Below are positions 37,266 through 45,923 of a stretch of 64,000 nucleotides of DNA, piece after piece (position 1 is the stretch's first letter; each line of letters starts with the position of its first letter). The translations under genes were made by a program, and so were the position numbers. Origin of the DNA: Oceanimonas sp. GK1 (lineage in GTDB: Bacteria; Pseudomonadota; Gammaproteobacteria; Enterobacterales; Aeromonadaceae); assembly GCF_000243075.1 (NCBI RefSeq), contig NC_016745.1, forward strand, positions 2,931,001 through 2,995,000, given 5' to 3'. Under the pieces are notes generated by a model. The model saw only the letters and a list, made by a program, of their open reading frames with translations, was not told where the DNA came from and ran no database searches.

Positions 37266-37643
37266 GTGGATGAAACCAAGCCGCGCCACCAGCTGGTGGT
37301 ATTTTACGACGGCTCCTGCGAGAGCTGTATTAAAGACCGGGCCCGCTACGAACGCTGGGCCGGCGACAAGGGCAGAGACATCTGCTGGTTTGACATTACC
37401 GACCGGGAAGAGGTGCTGCTGAGCCTGGGGATCAGCCCCCAGCAGGCGCTGCAGGAGCTGCATGTGCAAACCGCCGGAGGTGAAATCTACTCTGAGCTGG
37501 ACGCCTATATTCTGCTGATGAAACGGGTTCCCCGGCTCAGGCCCCTGGCGCTGCTGATTGGCCTGCCGCTGATCCGCCCGGCGCTGTCCCGGCTTTATCG
37601 CCACTGGGTGCGCAACCGGCTGGAGCGGGAAGGCCGGCTCTGA
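37266..37643 (+). CDS. thiol-disulfide DCC (DUF393) family protein
   Basis: A 125-residue protein with the diagnostic motif YDGSCESCIKDR (D-x-x-C-x-x-C, about residues 14-25) and the later WFDITDREEVL and DAYILLMKRVP segments of the DUF393/DCC family. It is probably thioredoxin-like. It starts with GTG after AGGGAGGGCG. It is a single gene between the M32 peptidase and the ketosynthase; the role is unknown. Confidence 0.85.
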   Translation: MDETKPRHQLVVFYDGSCESCIKDRARYERWAGDKGRDICWFDITDREEVLLSLGISPQQALQELHVQTAGGEIYSELDAYILLMKRVPRLRPLALLIGLPLIRPALSRLYRHWVRNRLEREGRL

Positions 37644-37711
37644 CGCCACAGTGACAGCCCAGCCGGCCTTGGGCATAATCGATTAACCACACCTCAATCC
37701 GCGGGAGTGCC

Positions 37712-38797
37712 ATGCGTTACGCCCATATCACCGGCTGGGGCAAATGCCTGCCACCGGCCGTGCTGAGCAATGACGGTCTCAGCACCATACTCGATACCTC
37801 CGACGACTGGATTCAAAGCCGCACCGGCATTCGCAACCGGCGCATCGCCCACGTCAATACTTCCCACATGGCCACGGTGGCGGCCCGCCACGCCCTGGCC
37901 GCCGCCGGCCTTGAGCCGTCACAGATTGACGGCATCATTCTGGCCACCGCCAGCCCCGACAGCCTGGTGCCCAGCGCCGCCTCGGCGGTGCAGCGCAACC
38001 TGGGCATTCAAGCCGCCGCCGTGTTTGATCTCAACGCCGCCTGCACCGGTTTTCTCTATGCCCTGAGCGTGGGCTCGGCGCTGATCAAGGCGGGCAGCAT
38101 GAAGCGGCTGCTGGTGATCGGCGCCGAGCGGCTGACCCACTACCTGGACTGGACCCGGCGGGACACCGCCGTGCTGTTTGGCGATGGTGCCGGTGCCGTG
38201 GTGCTGGAAGCCAGCGAGCTGCCTGCCGGGCTGCTGGCCGACAAGCTGGGCTGCGACGCCGAAGCCCGGGACATTCTGGCGGTCCCCGACTCGGGCACCA
38301 GCCGCACGCGTTTTGCCCATGTGGACGGCCTGTTCGAGGTGAATTTCGAGGGCCAGGAGATCTTCAAACGGGCGGTGCGGGGCATGGCCGAGGCCGCCAC
38401 CCAGGTGCTGGAGCAGGCCGGCGTCAGCCCGGAGCAGATCGATCTGCTGCTGCCCCATCAGGCCAACCTGCGCATTATCGAGACCCTGGCCAAAAAAATG
38501 GCGGTACCACCGGAAAAAGTGATGATCAATATTGCCGACTACGGCAATACCTCGGCGGCCACCCTGCCCATTGCCCTGTGCGAGGCCCTGGAGCAGGGCC
38601 GGGTGCGCCCCGGCGCCCTGCTGCTGACCGCCGCCTTTGGCGCCGGCCTGACCTGGGGCGCCGGGGTGATCCGCTGGGGCGAGCGGGTCACTCCCCTTGG
38701 TCACAGCGATGCCGCCCTCCCCTCCTGTGAGCACAGCGCGCTGGAGCTGCTGGCGCCGGCCATTGAAGGCTGCCGGCGAGCCCATGGAAAAACGTAA
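37712..38797 (+). CDS. beta-ketoacyl-ACP synthase III (FabH-like)
   Basis: Condenses acyl-CoA with malonyl-ACP to start fatty acid synthesis, or a related condensation. The 361-residue protein carries the Cys-His-Asn triad: C111 ([12 protein letters not shown]), H249 ([11 protein letters not shown]) and N279 (ADYGNTSAA). It stands outside any fab cluster and is longer than E. coli FabH (317), with an extra 25-residue tail. It may therefore be a second, specialised enzyme. A 7-bp tandem repeat begins at its stop codon, and an IS3 element is inserted 36 bases later. Confidence 0.88.
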   Translation: MRYAHITGWGKCLPPAVLSNDGLSTILDTSDDWIQSRTGIRNRRIAHVNTSHMATVAARHALAAAGLEPSQIDGIILATASPDSLVPSAASAVQRNLGIQAAAVFDLNAACTGFLYALSVGSALIKAGSMKRLLVIGAERLTHYLDWTRRDTAVLFGDGAGAVVLEASELPAGLLADKLGCDAEARDILAVPDSGTSRTRFAHVDGLFEVNFEGQEIFKRAVRGMAEAATQVLEQAGVSPEQIDLLLPHQANLRIIETLAKKMAVPPEKVMINIADYGNTSAATLPIALCEALEQGRVRPGALLLTAAFGAGLTWGAGVIRWGERVTPLGHSDAALPSCEHSALELLAPAIEGCRRAHGKT

Positions 38798-38825
38798 GAC
38801 GGGAGACGGGAGACGGGAGACGGGA
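38798..38825. repeat. four tandem copies of GACGGGA
   Basis: Four exact head-to-tail copies of a 7-bp unit start one base after the ketosynthase stop codon and end 8 bases before the IS element. On the far side of the IS (40093-40125) a cluster of ACGT-containing words may be the other half of the interrupted region. Confidence 0.85.
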
Positions 38826-38864
38826 TATCTTACTGGAGTGGCCCCGATAAAGTAGACACTTAAG

Positions 38865-39674
38865 TTAAGCGGCAGCTGCGTAGGCATTGGGAGTTATTCC
38901 TCCCAGCGCCATGTGGCGCCGCACTTTCGGGTAATACTCGTCCGTATAATACCGGACTTCATCTGCCATTTCGTCTCTTCCGAGCATTCCTAATGGATGT
39001 GTCCATTCCTTCTTGAGCAGCGCGAAGAAGCTTTCCGAACAGGCGTTATCCCAGCAGTTACCTCGCCGAGACATGCTGATGGTGATTCCCCGTGTAGTGA
39101 GCCATCTCATCACCTCTTCGCTGCGATACTGACTCCCCTGGTCAGAGTGGAACAACAACTGTGTCCCATCTGGCCGCTGATGTTGCCATGCCTGCTCAAG
39201 GGCCTCCAGCACCAGCTGGGCGCTATTGATGGCACCCATGGCTCGGCTCACCACGCGACGTGTACCCAGGTCCAGGACTACTGCGATGTAGAGCCAGCCT
39301 TCGTGGCACCGGATTTGAGTAATATCTGATACCCAGACTCGATTTGCCGCACCAACCGAGAAGCGGCGATTCAGCAAGTTCGGTAGCACAGGCAAGAATG
39401 ATGTCGGCTTTTGATACCCTGTTTTAAGAGCCGTGCATGAATGGTAACCAGCGTCTCTCAGCAAGCGCTGAACCTGGTTCTTGCCGCAGCAGAACCCGGC
39501 ATCCCGTGCTTCCAGCCACAGCTTGCGATAACCCGGCACATTCTTCTGTTGCCTGGCTCGCTCGAGCAGGAAGGTTTTCAGAGTTTGTCGCTTGATGACA
39601 CGTTCTCCCGGAGCATGCTGACGTGCTCGCCAACGATAATATCCCGCTCGTGACACATTGAGTACTTCACACAT
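38865..39674 (-). CDS. IS3-family transposase OrfB (integrase catalytic part)
   Basis: A 269-residue frame with the HTH_21 region (SRAGYYRWRAR), then the DDE catalytic core: WVSDITQI, LFHSDQGSQYRS and the Glu in NACSESFFALLKKE. It is open upstream of its ATG back to the A-rich slippery site, reading RFAFIEAHRSQRWRVSIM, a typical OrfAB junction. It is therefore probably made as a 392-residue OrfAB fusion by a -1 frameshift. Confidence 0.93.
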   Translation of the reverse strand: MCEVLNVSRAGYYRWRARQHAPGERVIKRQTLKTFLLERARQQKNVPGYRKLWLEARDAGFCCGKNQVQRLLRDAGYHSCTALKTGYQKPTSFLPVLPNLLNRRFSVGAANRVWVSDITQIRCHEGWLYIAVVLDLGTRRVVSRAMGAINSAQLVLEALEQAWQHQRPDGTQLLFHSDQGSQYRSEEVMRWLTTRGITISMSRRGNCWDNACSESFFALLKKEWTHPLGMLGRDEMADEVRYYTDEYYPKVRRHMALGGITPNAYAAAA

Positions 39675-39724
39675 TATCGAGACCCGCCAGCGTTGACTTC
39701 GGTGAGCCTCGATAAAGGCAAACC

Positions 39725-40042
39725 TTACTTGCTGTGCTTGGCGAAGTACTCTTGCGCCTTTTTTAGGATTTCGTTCTCCAGCTCTTTTCGTTCAAGCAGC
39801 TTCTTCAGTCGAGCATTTTCACGCTCCAGATCCTGCAAACTTTTTTCTGGTCCGATGTTTTCAACTGCTTTGTCAGATGATTTCTTGGTCATGATCCACT
39901 CTCTGCGCCAGCGACTCAATTGGTTAGGATGGATCCCGAGTCTGCCAGCAAGCTGAGCTTGTGTCTCTGTGGTGGATAGCGAGGCCTCGACGGCCTCACG
40001 TTTGAATGCATCGCTAAAGTGACGGTGGGGTTTGTACTTCAT
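39725..40042 (-). CDS. IS3-family transposase OrfA (DNA-binding part)
   Basis: A 105-residue protein with an N-terminal helix-turn-helix (FSDAFKREAVEASL, then QLAGRLGIHPNQLSRWRREW) and a C-terminal leucine-zipper-like coiled coil (LERENARLKKLLERKELENEILKKA). It binds the element ends. The slippery heptamer lies near its 3' end. Confidence 0.92.
   Translation of the reverse strand: MKYKPHRHFSDAFKREAVEASLSTTETQAQLAGRLGIHPNQLSRWRREWIMTKKSSDKAVENIGPEKSLQDLERENARLKKLLERKELENEILKKAQEYFAKHSK
39758..39764 (-). other. programmed -1 frameshift site of the IS element
   Basis: The minus strand reads A-AAA-AAG in the OrfA frame, the classical slippery heptamer of IS3 elements. A -1 shift there enters the OrfB frame, which stays open through to 38865. 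Confidence 0.8.
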
Positions 40043-40138
40043 AACACCTTCTCATTAAATGAAGGTGTCTACTTTTTTCGGGCCAGTCCATACGTCAAAC
40101 GTTTTACGTCCAACGTCTGACGTATTACCTTGAGCACC

Positions 40139-40618
40139 TCAGGCGGTGGCGTGTACCGCTTCCAGCACCTCGAGCATGCGCTCGGGCTGCTGGGGCAAAT
40201 AGGCATTCAGCTGACCCTGCATCCGTGCCAGGGTGCGGGGATGCAGGTTGGAGGTGACTTCCGCCGGCAGCTTGTGGCGGGAGGGTTTGAGCGGCTCGCC
40301 ACGCATCGCCAGCAGCAGGCGCAGGCTGTCCTGTTGCAGCTCCCCCGCCAGCCGGCTCAGGCCCGCAGCCCGGTTTTGGTCAATTTCCTCGGCAAACAGC
40401 GGCGGCGTGGGTTCGGGCAGTGCAAAATGCCCCCGCCAGTCGGGCTGACCCGCGACGGTGACCGGCTCATCAATGCGCGGCAGATCCCGCGCATCCTCCG
40501 ACAGCATGGCCAGCAACAGGCCAAAATCGCCGCGACGGCCCTGGTGGACCGCCTGATTAAGGCTGTCTCCCAGTTGGCTGTCGTTTATCAGCAGATTGGC
40601 GTGAACGGGTGCTGGCAT
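40139..40618 (-). CDS. conserved protein, VC2046/SO_2500 family
   Basis: A 159-residue cytoplasmic protein with no signal or membrane segment. The arrangement INDSQLGDSLNQAVHQGRRGDFGLLLAMLSEDARD, then FAEEIDQNRAAGLSRLAGELQQDSLRLLLAMRGEPLKP, fits a small family restricted to gammaproteobacteria (named for VC2046 and SO_2500). No function has been established. It sits between the IS element and the tRNA-Tyr pair and reads away from both. Confidence 0.65.
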   Translation of the reverse strand: MPAPVHANLLINDSQLGDSLNQAVHQGRRGDFGLLLAMLSEDARDLPRIDEPVTVAGQPDWRGHFALPEPTPPLFAEEIDQNRAAGLSRLAGELQQDSLRLLLAMRGEPLKPSRHKLPAEVTSNLHPRTLARMQGQLNAYLPQQPERMLEVLEAVHATA

Positions 40619-40705
40619 CAGTGGGTAAAAGTTTAAAAGTTAGGCGTTTAAACCCTTATCGGCCGGAAACCCCCGAATTTTAGTAAATTAATTGCCATCA
40701 AGGGG

Positions 40706-40733
40706 TTCACATCGCCGTGTGTTTTGGTAGTAT
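40706..40733 (+). promoter_or_regulatory. promoter of the tRNA-Tyr pair
   Basis: TTCACA, a 16-base spacer and TAGTAT are followed by the GC-rich discriminator TCGCCCC, as in stringently controlled stable-RNA promoters. It ends 15 bases before the first tRNA. Confidence 0.75.
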
Positions 40734-40748
40734 TCGCCCCACTGATGT

Positions 40749-40833
40749 GGAGGGGTTCCCGAGTGGCCAAAGGGATCAGACTGTAAATCTGACGGCTCAG
40801 CCTTCGCTGGTTCGAATCCAGCTCCCTCCACCA
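40749..40833 (+). tRNA. tRNA-Tyr (anticodon GTA), copy 1
   Basis: An 85-base class II tRNA with a long variable arm: acceptor GGAGGGG with TCCCTCC, anticodon loop ACTGTAAAT containing GTA, T-arm GGTTCGAATCC and encoded CCA. Confidence 0.97.
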
Positions 40834-40888
40834 CCATTTCGAGTTTGTCGCCGCGGCGCTGAACCACACAATTTGCAAGTTTACTCGT

Positions 40889-40973
40889 GGAGGGGTTCCC
40901 GAGTGGCCAAAGGGATCAGACTGTAAATCTGACGGCTCAGCCTTCGCTGGTTCGAATCCAGCTCCCTCCACCA
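40889..40973 (+). tRNA. tRNA-Tyr (anticodon GTA), copy 2
   Basis: Identical in sequence to the copy 140 bases upstream, with a 55-base spacer. The two are probably one transcript ending at 40981-41010. Confidence 0.97.
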
Positions 40974-40980
40974 CCATTGA

Positions 40981-41010
40981 AAAGCCGGTGCATGATGCAC
41001 CGGCTTTTTT
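40981..41010 (+). terminator. terminator of the tRNA-Tyr operon
   Basis: A perfect 12-bp stem, AAAGCCGGTGCA and TGCACCGGCTTT, with a TGA loop is followed by more T residues. Confidence 0.92.
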
Positions 41011-41161
41011 GTGTGCCGTCACCTCATGGTACCCGCCGCGGACAGAAGCTGACGCACGTCAGGGTAATCCGGCACTGGTCATGGCCGTTCATCACCCATA
41101 CTCAGGTTATCTCCAGGCGCCACAACAGCGGGTTGTGGCCAAGCGGTAAAGGAGATAGCAC

Positions 41162-41653
41162 ATGAGCTCTTCACTGACGCACACCGAACTCCGGCTGCTG
41201 CCCCTGCTAGCGGCACTGTTGCTGCCCCCACCGGCCCTGGCCGACCGGGCCCACTACCGGGATCACCATCGCCTGCAACAGTATGGCCAGCAACAATATG
41301 GCCAGCCTTACGGGAAATATCGCCCCCATCATGGTTTTCGCCATCCGGCTGAACGCCGCCACAAGGTGCTTCGCCCACACCGGCATGACCGGTATGAGCG
41401 CCATCAGCATCGCCGGCTGCGGGTCGTGGAGCCGCATTACTACTCCCCACCCCGGGTGCTGTACCGGGGCCGCTCTTCACCGGGCGCCGGCATTTCGGTG
41501 ATCCTGCCCCTGGGCAGCCTGATCCAGACGCTTCCCGGCGGCTACATCAGCCTGCACATCAACGGTCATCCCTACTATTACCAGGGCGGCAATTACTATC
41601 GTCCTCACCGGCATGGCTACCGGGTGGTGGCGCCCCCCGGCCACCGCTGGTAA
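41162..41653 (+). CDS. secreted His/Arg/Tyr-rich protein (DUF6515-like C terminus)
   Basis: A 163-residue protein of unknown function. An N-terminal signal (LLPLLAALLLPPPALA) is followed by a very basic, low-complexity segment rich in His, Arg, Tyr and Gln (about residues 28-100). A C-terminal module ILPLGSLIQTLPGGY, HPYYYQGGNYYRP and GYRVVAPPGH follows, the pattern seen in DUF6515-type periplasmic proteins. The ribosome site is AAGGAGATAGCAC. It converges on the RND gene, with 3 bases between the stop codons. Confidence 0.65.
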   Translation: MSSSLTHTELRLLPLLAALLLPPPALADRAHYRDHHRLQQYGQQQYGQPYGKYRPHHGFRHPAERRHKVLRPHRHDRYERHQHRRLRVVEPHYYSPPRVLYRGRSSPGAGISVILPLGSLIQTLPGGYISLHINGHPYYYQGGNYYRPHRHGYRVVAPPGHRW

Positions 41654-41656
41654 GGC

Positions 41657-44600
41657 TTAGTCGGGCTCCCGCAACTCGGCCTCCAGCCGGCGCTGGTGAT
41701 GTTCCGGCGAGGTAGTACGCCGGGCCAGCATGCGGTACATGGCGGGCACAATAAACAGGGTCAGCAGGGTCGCAAGCGCCACACCGCCAAACACCACCAT
41801 GCCCACCGACTGACGACTTTCCGCGCCGGCGCCCCCGGCGAGGATCAGTGGCACGGCACCGGCCACCGTGGTAAAGGCGGTCATCAGAATGGGCCTGAGC
41901 CGGCGCACCGCGGCCTCGGTCAGGGCCTCGTCAAAGGCCAGCCCCTTGTCCCGCAGCTGGTTGGCAAACTCCACGATCAAAATGCCGTTCTTGGTGACCA
42001 GGCCAATCAGCATCACCATGGCGATCTGGCTGTAGGCATTGAGGGTAATGCCGGACAGGTACAGCCCGAGCAGGCCGCCCACCAGCCCCAGCGGCACCGT
42101 CAGCAGCACGATAAAGGGATGCACAAAGCTCTCGAACTGGGCCGCCAGGATCAAAAACACCACCACCAGCGCCAAACCGAACACAAAGGCCACGTCGCCC
42201 TGATTGGAGCGGTACTCCAGTGACTCGCCCTTGTAGTCCACGGTGGCGGCATCCGGCAGGTTGTCGCGCACCAGGTCATCCAGGTATTCCAGCGCCTCGC
42301 CCAGGCTGTAGCTGCCCACCAGGTTGGCGCTCAGGGTGATGGCCTTTTTGCGGTTGTAGTGATTGAGCGAGCCCGGTGCCCCTTGTTCGCTGAGGCTGAC
42401 CAGGTTGTCGAGGGAGACCAGCTCGCCGCCGCCGGTGCGCAGGTAAAGCGAGGCCAGATCATCCTGGCGGCTGAAATCCGCCTCCCGTCCCTTGAGAAAG
42501 ACATCGTATTCTTCCCCCTCGCGAGAATAGGTGGTAATGGCCTGGCCGCCCAGCATCACGTTGAGGCTGTCGGCCACCTCGGTGACCGAAATGCCGAGGC
42601 TCGCGGCCCGGCGCTGGTCCACCTGCACCAGCAACTCGGGTTTGGTACGGTCGAAGTCAAGCTCCAGATCGCTCAGCCCCGGGTTGTTCCGGGCCAGGCC
42701 ACGCAGTTGTTCGGCCCAGTCCAGCAGTTGATCGTAATCGGATCCGCCCAGCACGAATTCCACCGGGGTGCTGGAGCCGCTGCGAATCGACGACGGCAGT
42801 ATGGGGATCACCAGCACATCGGCCACGTCCCGGGTCAGCTGACGAATGCGTCCGGCCACCGCCGCCGCCGGCATGTCCCGCTCGTCCCAGCCGGAGAGAC
42901 TGGCGAACATAATGCCGCTGTTCACCCCGTCGCCAAAGCCAGGGGAGCGTACCGTCAGGCTGCTGATAATGCCCTCCTCACGCAGTGGCATCAGCCGCTC
43001 TTCCACCTCGCCCATGGCCCGGCTCATGCGCTCAAAGCTGGCTCCTTCGGCCCCCTTGACCATCACAAACACCACCCCCCGGTCTTCCTGCGGGGTCAGG
43101 CTCTGGGGAATTTCCCGAAACAGCAGCACAATGACGCCCACCGCGGCCACCATTACCACCGGCGCCCACCAGCCATGCCGGAGCTCCCGCTCCAGCAGCC
43201 GGCGATAGCCCCCCTCAAGACGGGCAAACAGGGCGTCGAAGTGGCGCGCCAGCCAGCCCGGTGACGACTGCACCCGCAGCAGCTTGCTGCCCATCACCGG
43301 ACTCAGGGTCAGGGCCACCAGGGAAGAAAAGCCCACCGCCGCCGCCAGCAGCACCGCAAACTCGGTAAAGATACGGCCGATCACGCCGCCCATAAACACA
43401 ATGGGCAGGAACACCGAAATCAGGGTGAGGGTGGTGGCGATGACCGCAAACCCCACTTCCCGGGTGCCATGCCAGGCCGCCACCAGCGGCGAGCGGCCCC
43501 GCTCCAGATGGTGGTGAATATTTTCCAGCACCACGATGGCATCATCCACCACCAGGCCGATGGCCATGATCAGCGCCATCAGGGTAATGAGGTTGACCGA
43601 AAAGCCCATGACCAGCGCCACGATAAAGGCACTGATCAGCGACACCGGCACCGTGACCGCCGGGATCAGGGTGGCGCGCACCTGGCCAAGAAAGATGTAA
43701 ATCACCAGCACCACCAGTGCCATGGTGATCAGCAGGGTCTGGTAGACCTCGTTAATGGCGCTTTCAATAAACACCGAGCTGTCGTAGGTCCAGGTCAGCT
43801 CGGTGTTGCCGGGCAGAAAGGGCTGCTGGGCCAGTACCGCCCGCTTGACCCCCTCAATAACATCCAGGGTATTGGCCTGGGTTTGCTTGACGATGCCAAG
43901 GCCCACCACGTTCTGGCCATTGGAGCGGAACAGGGTGTCTTCGGGTTTTTCCCCTTCCTCAATGTCGGCCACATCCCGCAGATACACCCGCTCGGTGGCG
44001 TCCAGGCGGCGGATCACCAGGTTGCCGAAGTCGGCGGCACTGTTGTAACCGCGCGCGATGCGGGTGGCGAAGTTCTGCTGCTCGTTTTCCAGGGTGCCCG
44101 CCGGCAGCTCCACGTTCTGACTGCGCAGGGCGGCGGCAATGTCGGCCACGGTTACGCCCCGCACCGCCATGGCCGCGGTGTTGAGGCGCACGTTCATCAC
44201 CCGCTCCTTGCGGCCGCCCACCCACACCGAGCTGACCCCGTCGAGCAGGCTGAACCTGTCGGCAAGCACGTTTTCGGCGTAATCCCCCAGCTCCAGGGCC
44301 GACAGGCCGGTGGATCTCAGGGTCACCCACAGGATCACGTCGTTCCGGCCGGTGTCCTTGGTGACTATCGGTGCATCGGCGTCGTCAGGGAGCCGCCGGG
44401 AAGCCCGGGATACCGCCTCACGCACGTCGCTGGCGGCATTGTCCAGATCCCGCTCGGGGTTGAACTCCACCGTGATACGGGAACTGCCGTCGCTGGTACT
44501 GGAGCTGATGAACTTGACCCCACTGATGCCCGACAGCTCGTCTTCCAGCCGCTTGGTCACCTGGCTTTCCATCACGCTGGCACTGGCACCGGTGTAATCG

Positions 44601-44746
44601 GTGCGCACGGTCACGATGGGCGAGGTGGTGTCGGGCATTTCCCGAAGCGGCAGCTCGAAAAAGGCAATCAGCCCAAATACGCACAACATCAGGCTCAGTA
44701 CCGTGGCCAGCACCGGCCGGGCAATGGCCAGTTCAGAGAGCCGCAT
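41657..44746 (-). CDS. RND efflux transporter, HAE-1 type inner-membrane pump
   Basis: Proton-driven drug or solute exporter. The 1029-residue protein has the usual 12-helix layout with two large periplasmic loops. Family features include the N-terminal SELAIARPVLATVLSLML helix, the QVTKRLEDELSGISGVKFISSSTSDG porter segment, and helix-4 residues in NLITLMALIMAIGLVVDDAIVVLENIHHHLE with the two relay aspartates. It overlaps the upstream adaptor gene by 14 bases. No outer-membrane TolC-type gene is adjacent. The substrate cannot be told. Confidence 0.93.
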   Translation of the reverse strand: MRLSELAIARPVLATVLSLMLCVFGLIAFFELPLREMPDTTSPIVTVRTDYTGASASVMESQVTKRLEDELSGISGVKFISSSTSDGSSRITVEFNPERDLDNAASDVREAVSRASRRLPDDADAPIVTKDTGRNDVILWVTLRSTGLSALELGDYAENVLADRFSLLDGVSSVWVGGRKERVMNVRLNTAAMAVRGVTVADIAAALRSQNVELPAGTLENEQQNFATRIARGYNSAADFGNLVIRRLDATERVYLRDVADIEEGEKPEDTLFRSNGQNVVGLGIVKQTQANTLDVIEGVKRAVLAQQPFLPGNTELTWTYDSSVFIESAINEVYQTLLITMALVVLVIYIFLGQVRATLIPAVTVPVSLISAFIVALVMGFSVNLITLMALIMAIGLVVDDAIVVLENIHHHLERGRSPLVAAWHGTREVGFAVIATTLTLISVFLPIVFMGGVIGRIFTEFAVLLAAAVGFSSLVALTLSPVMGSKLLRVQSSPGWLARHFDALFARLEGGYRRLLERELRHGWWAPVVMVAAVGVIVLLFREIPQSLTPQEDRGVVFVMVKGAEGASFERMSRAMGEVEERLMPLREEGIISSLTVRSPGFGDGVNSGIMFASLSGWDERDMPAAAVAGRIRQLTRDVADVLVIPILPSSIRSGSSTPVEFVLGGSDYDQLLDWAEQLRGLARNNPGLSDLELDFDRTKPELLVQVDQRRAASLGISVTEVADSLNVMLGGQAITTYSREGEEYDVFLKGREADFSRQDDLASLYLRTGGGELVSLDNLVSLSEQGAPGSLNHYNRKKAITLSANLVGSYSLGEALEYLDDLVRDNLPDAATVDYKGESLEYRSNQGDVAFVFGLALVVVFLILAAQFESFVHPFIVLLTVPLGLVGGLLGLYLSGITLNAYSQIAMVMLIGLVTKNGILIVEFANQLRDKGLAFDEALTEAAVRRLRPILMTAFTTVAGAVPLILAGGAGAESRQSVGMVVFGGVALATLLTLFIVPAMYRMLARRTTSPEHHQRRLEAELREPD

Positions 44747-45755
44747 CGGTCACCTCCACCTGGATTCCGTCACGCAGCTTGACCACGCCTTCATTCACCA
44801 CCCGCTCGCCGGCGGCCAGCCCCTCGCGGACCTGGATCCAGTCACCCAGGTTGCGGCCCACCACCACGCTGCGCCGGCTAACCTTGCCGGCGTCATCCAC
44901 CACGAACACATAACGCTGGTTGCCCGCATAGAGCAGGCTGCTGGCCGGTACCGCCAGGCTGGCGCCGTTATCCAGGGTCAGCTGCACCCGCATCAGCATG
45001 CCCGGCACCAGGGCGCCGTCGCTGTTGTCAAACTCCAGCCGCACCTGGGCATTGAGGGTATCGGGGTTCACCGCCGGCGCCACCACCGCCAGCCGGCCGG
45101 TAAAGATTCGCTCCTCGCCGTAAGCCTCGGTAGTGGCCTGCAGCAGATCCCCCACCTGCAGTTTGAGAAAATGCTTCTCCGGCACCGCCAGATCCAGTTT
45201 GAGCCGGCTCAAATCGTAGAGCTCGGCCACCTCATCATTGGCCCCCAGCAAACTGCCCGCCGCCACATCGGTGAGCCCCATCACACCGGCAAAGGGCGCC
45301 TTCAGGCTGAGGTAGTCCGCCTGTACTTCGGCCGCCTGCAGGCGGGCCTCGGCGACCGCCACCGCCGCCTGCTGGCCTTCCAGTTCGGTCTGGGTGACCG
45401 CCTTGCGCCGGAACAGCGCCTGGTAGTTGGCCAGAATACGCCGGGCATCCTGCAGGGCGGCCCGGGCCTCGTTAACGTCAGCTCTGGCCGCCCGGTCGTC
45501 CAGGCTCAGCAGCAGCTGGCCCTGCTCTACTTGTTGTCCCGGCACAAAGTGCACATCGGTAACCCGGGCACCGACCTGAGGGGCGATGGCCACCCGCTGG
45601 TTGGCCTTGAGGGTGCCCACCAACTGTAACCGGGCCGGCAGTTGCTGCTCGGTCACGGTAATGGTGCTGACCACGGGCCCCTGCTGAGCCGGCGCCAGGG
45701 CAGAAAACAGCAGCAGGCCGAGGGCGAGCGCCATGGAATAATGATTTTTTTTCAT
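44733..45755 (-). CDS. RND efflux periplasmic adaptor (membrane fusion protein)
   Basis: A 340-residue adaptor with a signal peptide (SMALALGLLLFSALAPAQ). It has a split lipoyl domain (VAIAPQVGARVTDVHFVPGQQVEQGQLLLSLD and LKAPFAGVMGLTDVAAGSLL), an alpha-hairpin between them (about 80-125), and a C-terminal beta-barrel. The ATG at 45755 begins the signal; a GTG six codons upstream is possible. The lack of a lipobox suggests it is not a lipoprotein. It is cotranscribed with the pump gene. Confidence 0.92.
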   Translation of the reverse strand: MKKNHYSMALALGLLLFSALAPAQQGPVVSTITVTEQQLPARLQLVGTLKANQRVAIAPQVGARVTDVHFVPGQQVEQGQLLLSLDDRAARADVNEARAALQDARRILANYQALFRRKAVTQTELEGQQAAVAVAEARLQAAEVQADYLSLKAPFAGVMGLTDVAAGSLLGANDEVAELYDLSRLKLDLAVPEKHFLKLQVGDLLQATTEAYGEERIFTGRLAVVAPAVNPDTLNAQVRLEFDNSDGALVPGMLMRVQLTLDNGASLAVPASSLLYAGNQRYVFVVDDAGKVSRRSVVVGRNLGDWIQVREGLAAGERVVNEGVVKLRDGIQVEVTDAAL

Positions 45756-45923
45756 GCACTTGATTCCAAACACAAACTGCTCCCAGTGTACCTGTTTGGC
45801 ACGGCCAGACTATGTCAATGTCGGCCAAAGTTGTCACAAAGTGTGGCAAGGGCAGCAGACCGGCGGCGGCGGACAAAAATCCCGCTACGCTTATTGAGAA
45901 GCGGCGGTACGCAGGGAGGCGGC

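Larger units (their letters stand above)
38834..40090 (-). mobile_element. complete IS3-family insertion sequence, 1257 bp
   Basis: Terminal inverted repeats begin TGGAGTGGCCCCGATAAAGT on the left and TGGACTGGCCCGAAAAAAGT on the right (reverse complement); 22 of the first 26 positions match. Both flanks carry TAC (38831-38833 and 40091-40093), a 3-bp target duplication. The element encodes orfA and orfB on the minus strand with a programmed frameshift site. All parts look intact, so it may be a recent and still mobile insertion. Confidence 0.93.

Noticed and set aside
40648-41022. A 124-codon minus-strand frame with GAGFEPAKAEPSDLQSDPFGH repeats
   Set aside because: It is the antisense of the two tRNA-Tyr genes, a well-known source of spurious protein annotations.
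41129-41156. Sequence resembling a tRNA D-arm (GTGGCCAAGCGGTAAAGG)
   Set aside because: No anticodon arm, T-arm or acceptor follows; it contains the ribosome site of the next gene.
45818-45834. TGGCACGG as a possible -24 element before the SDR gene
   Set aside because: No GC dinucleotide at the required -12 spacing.
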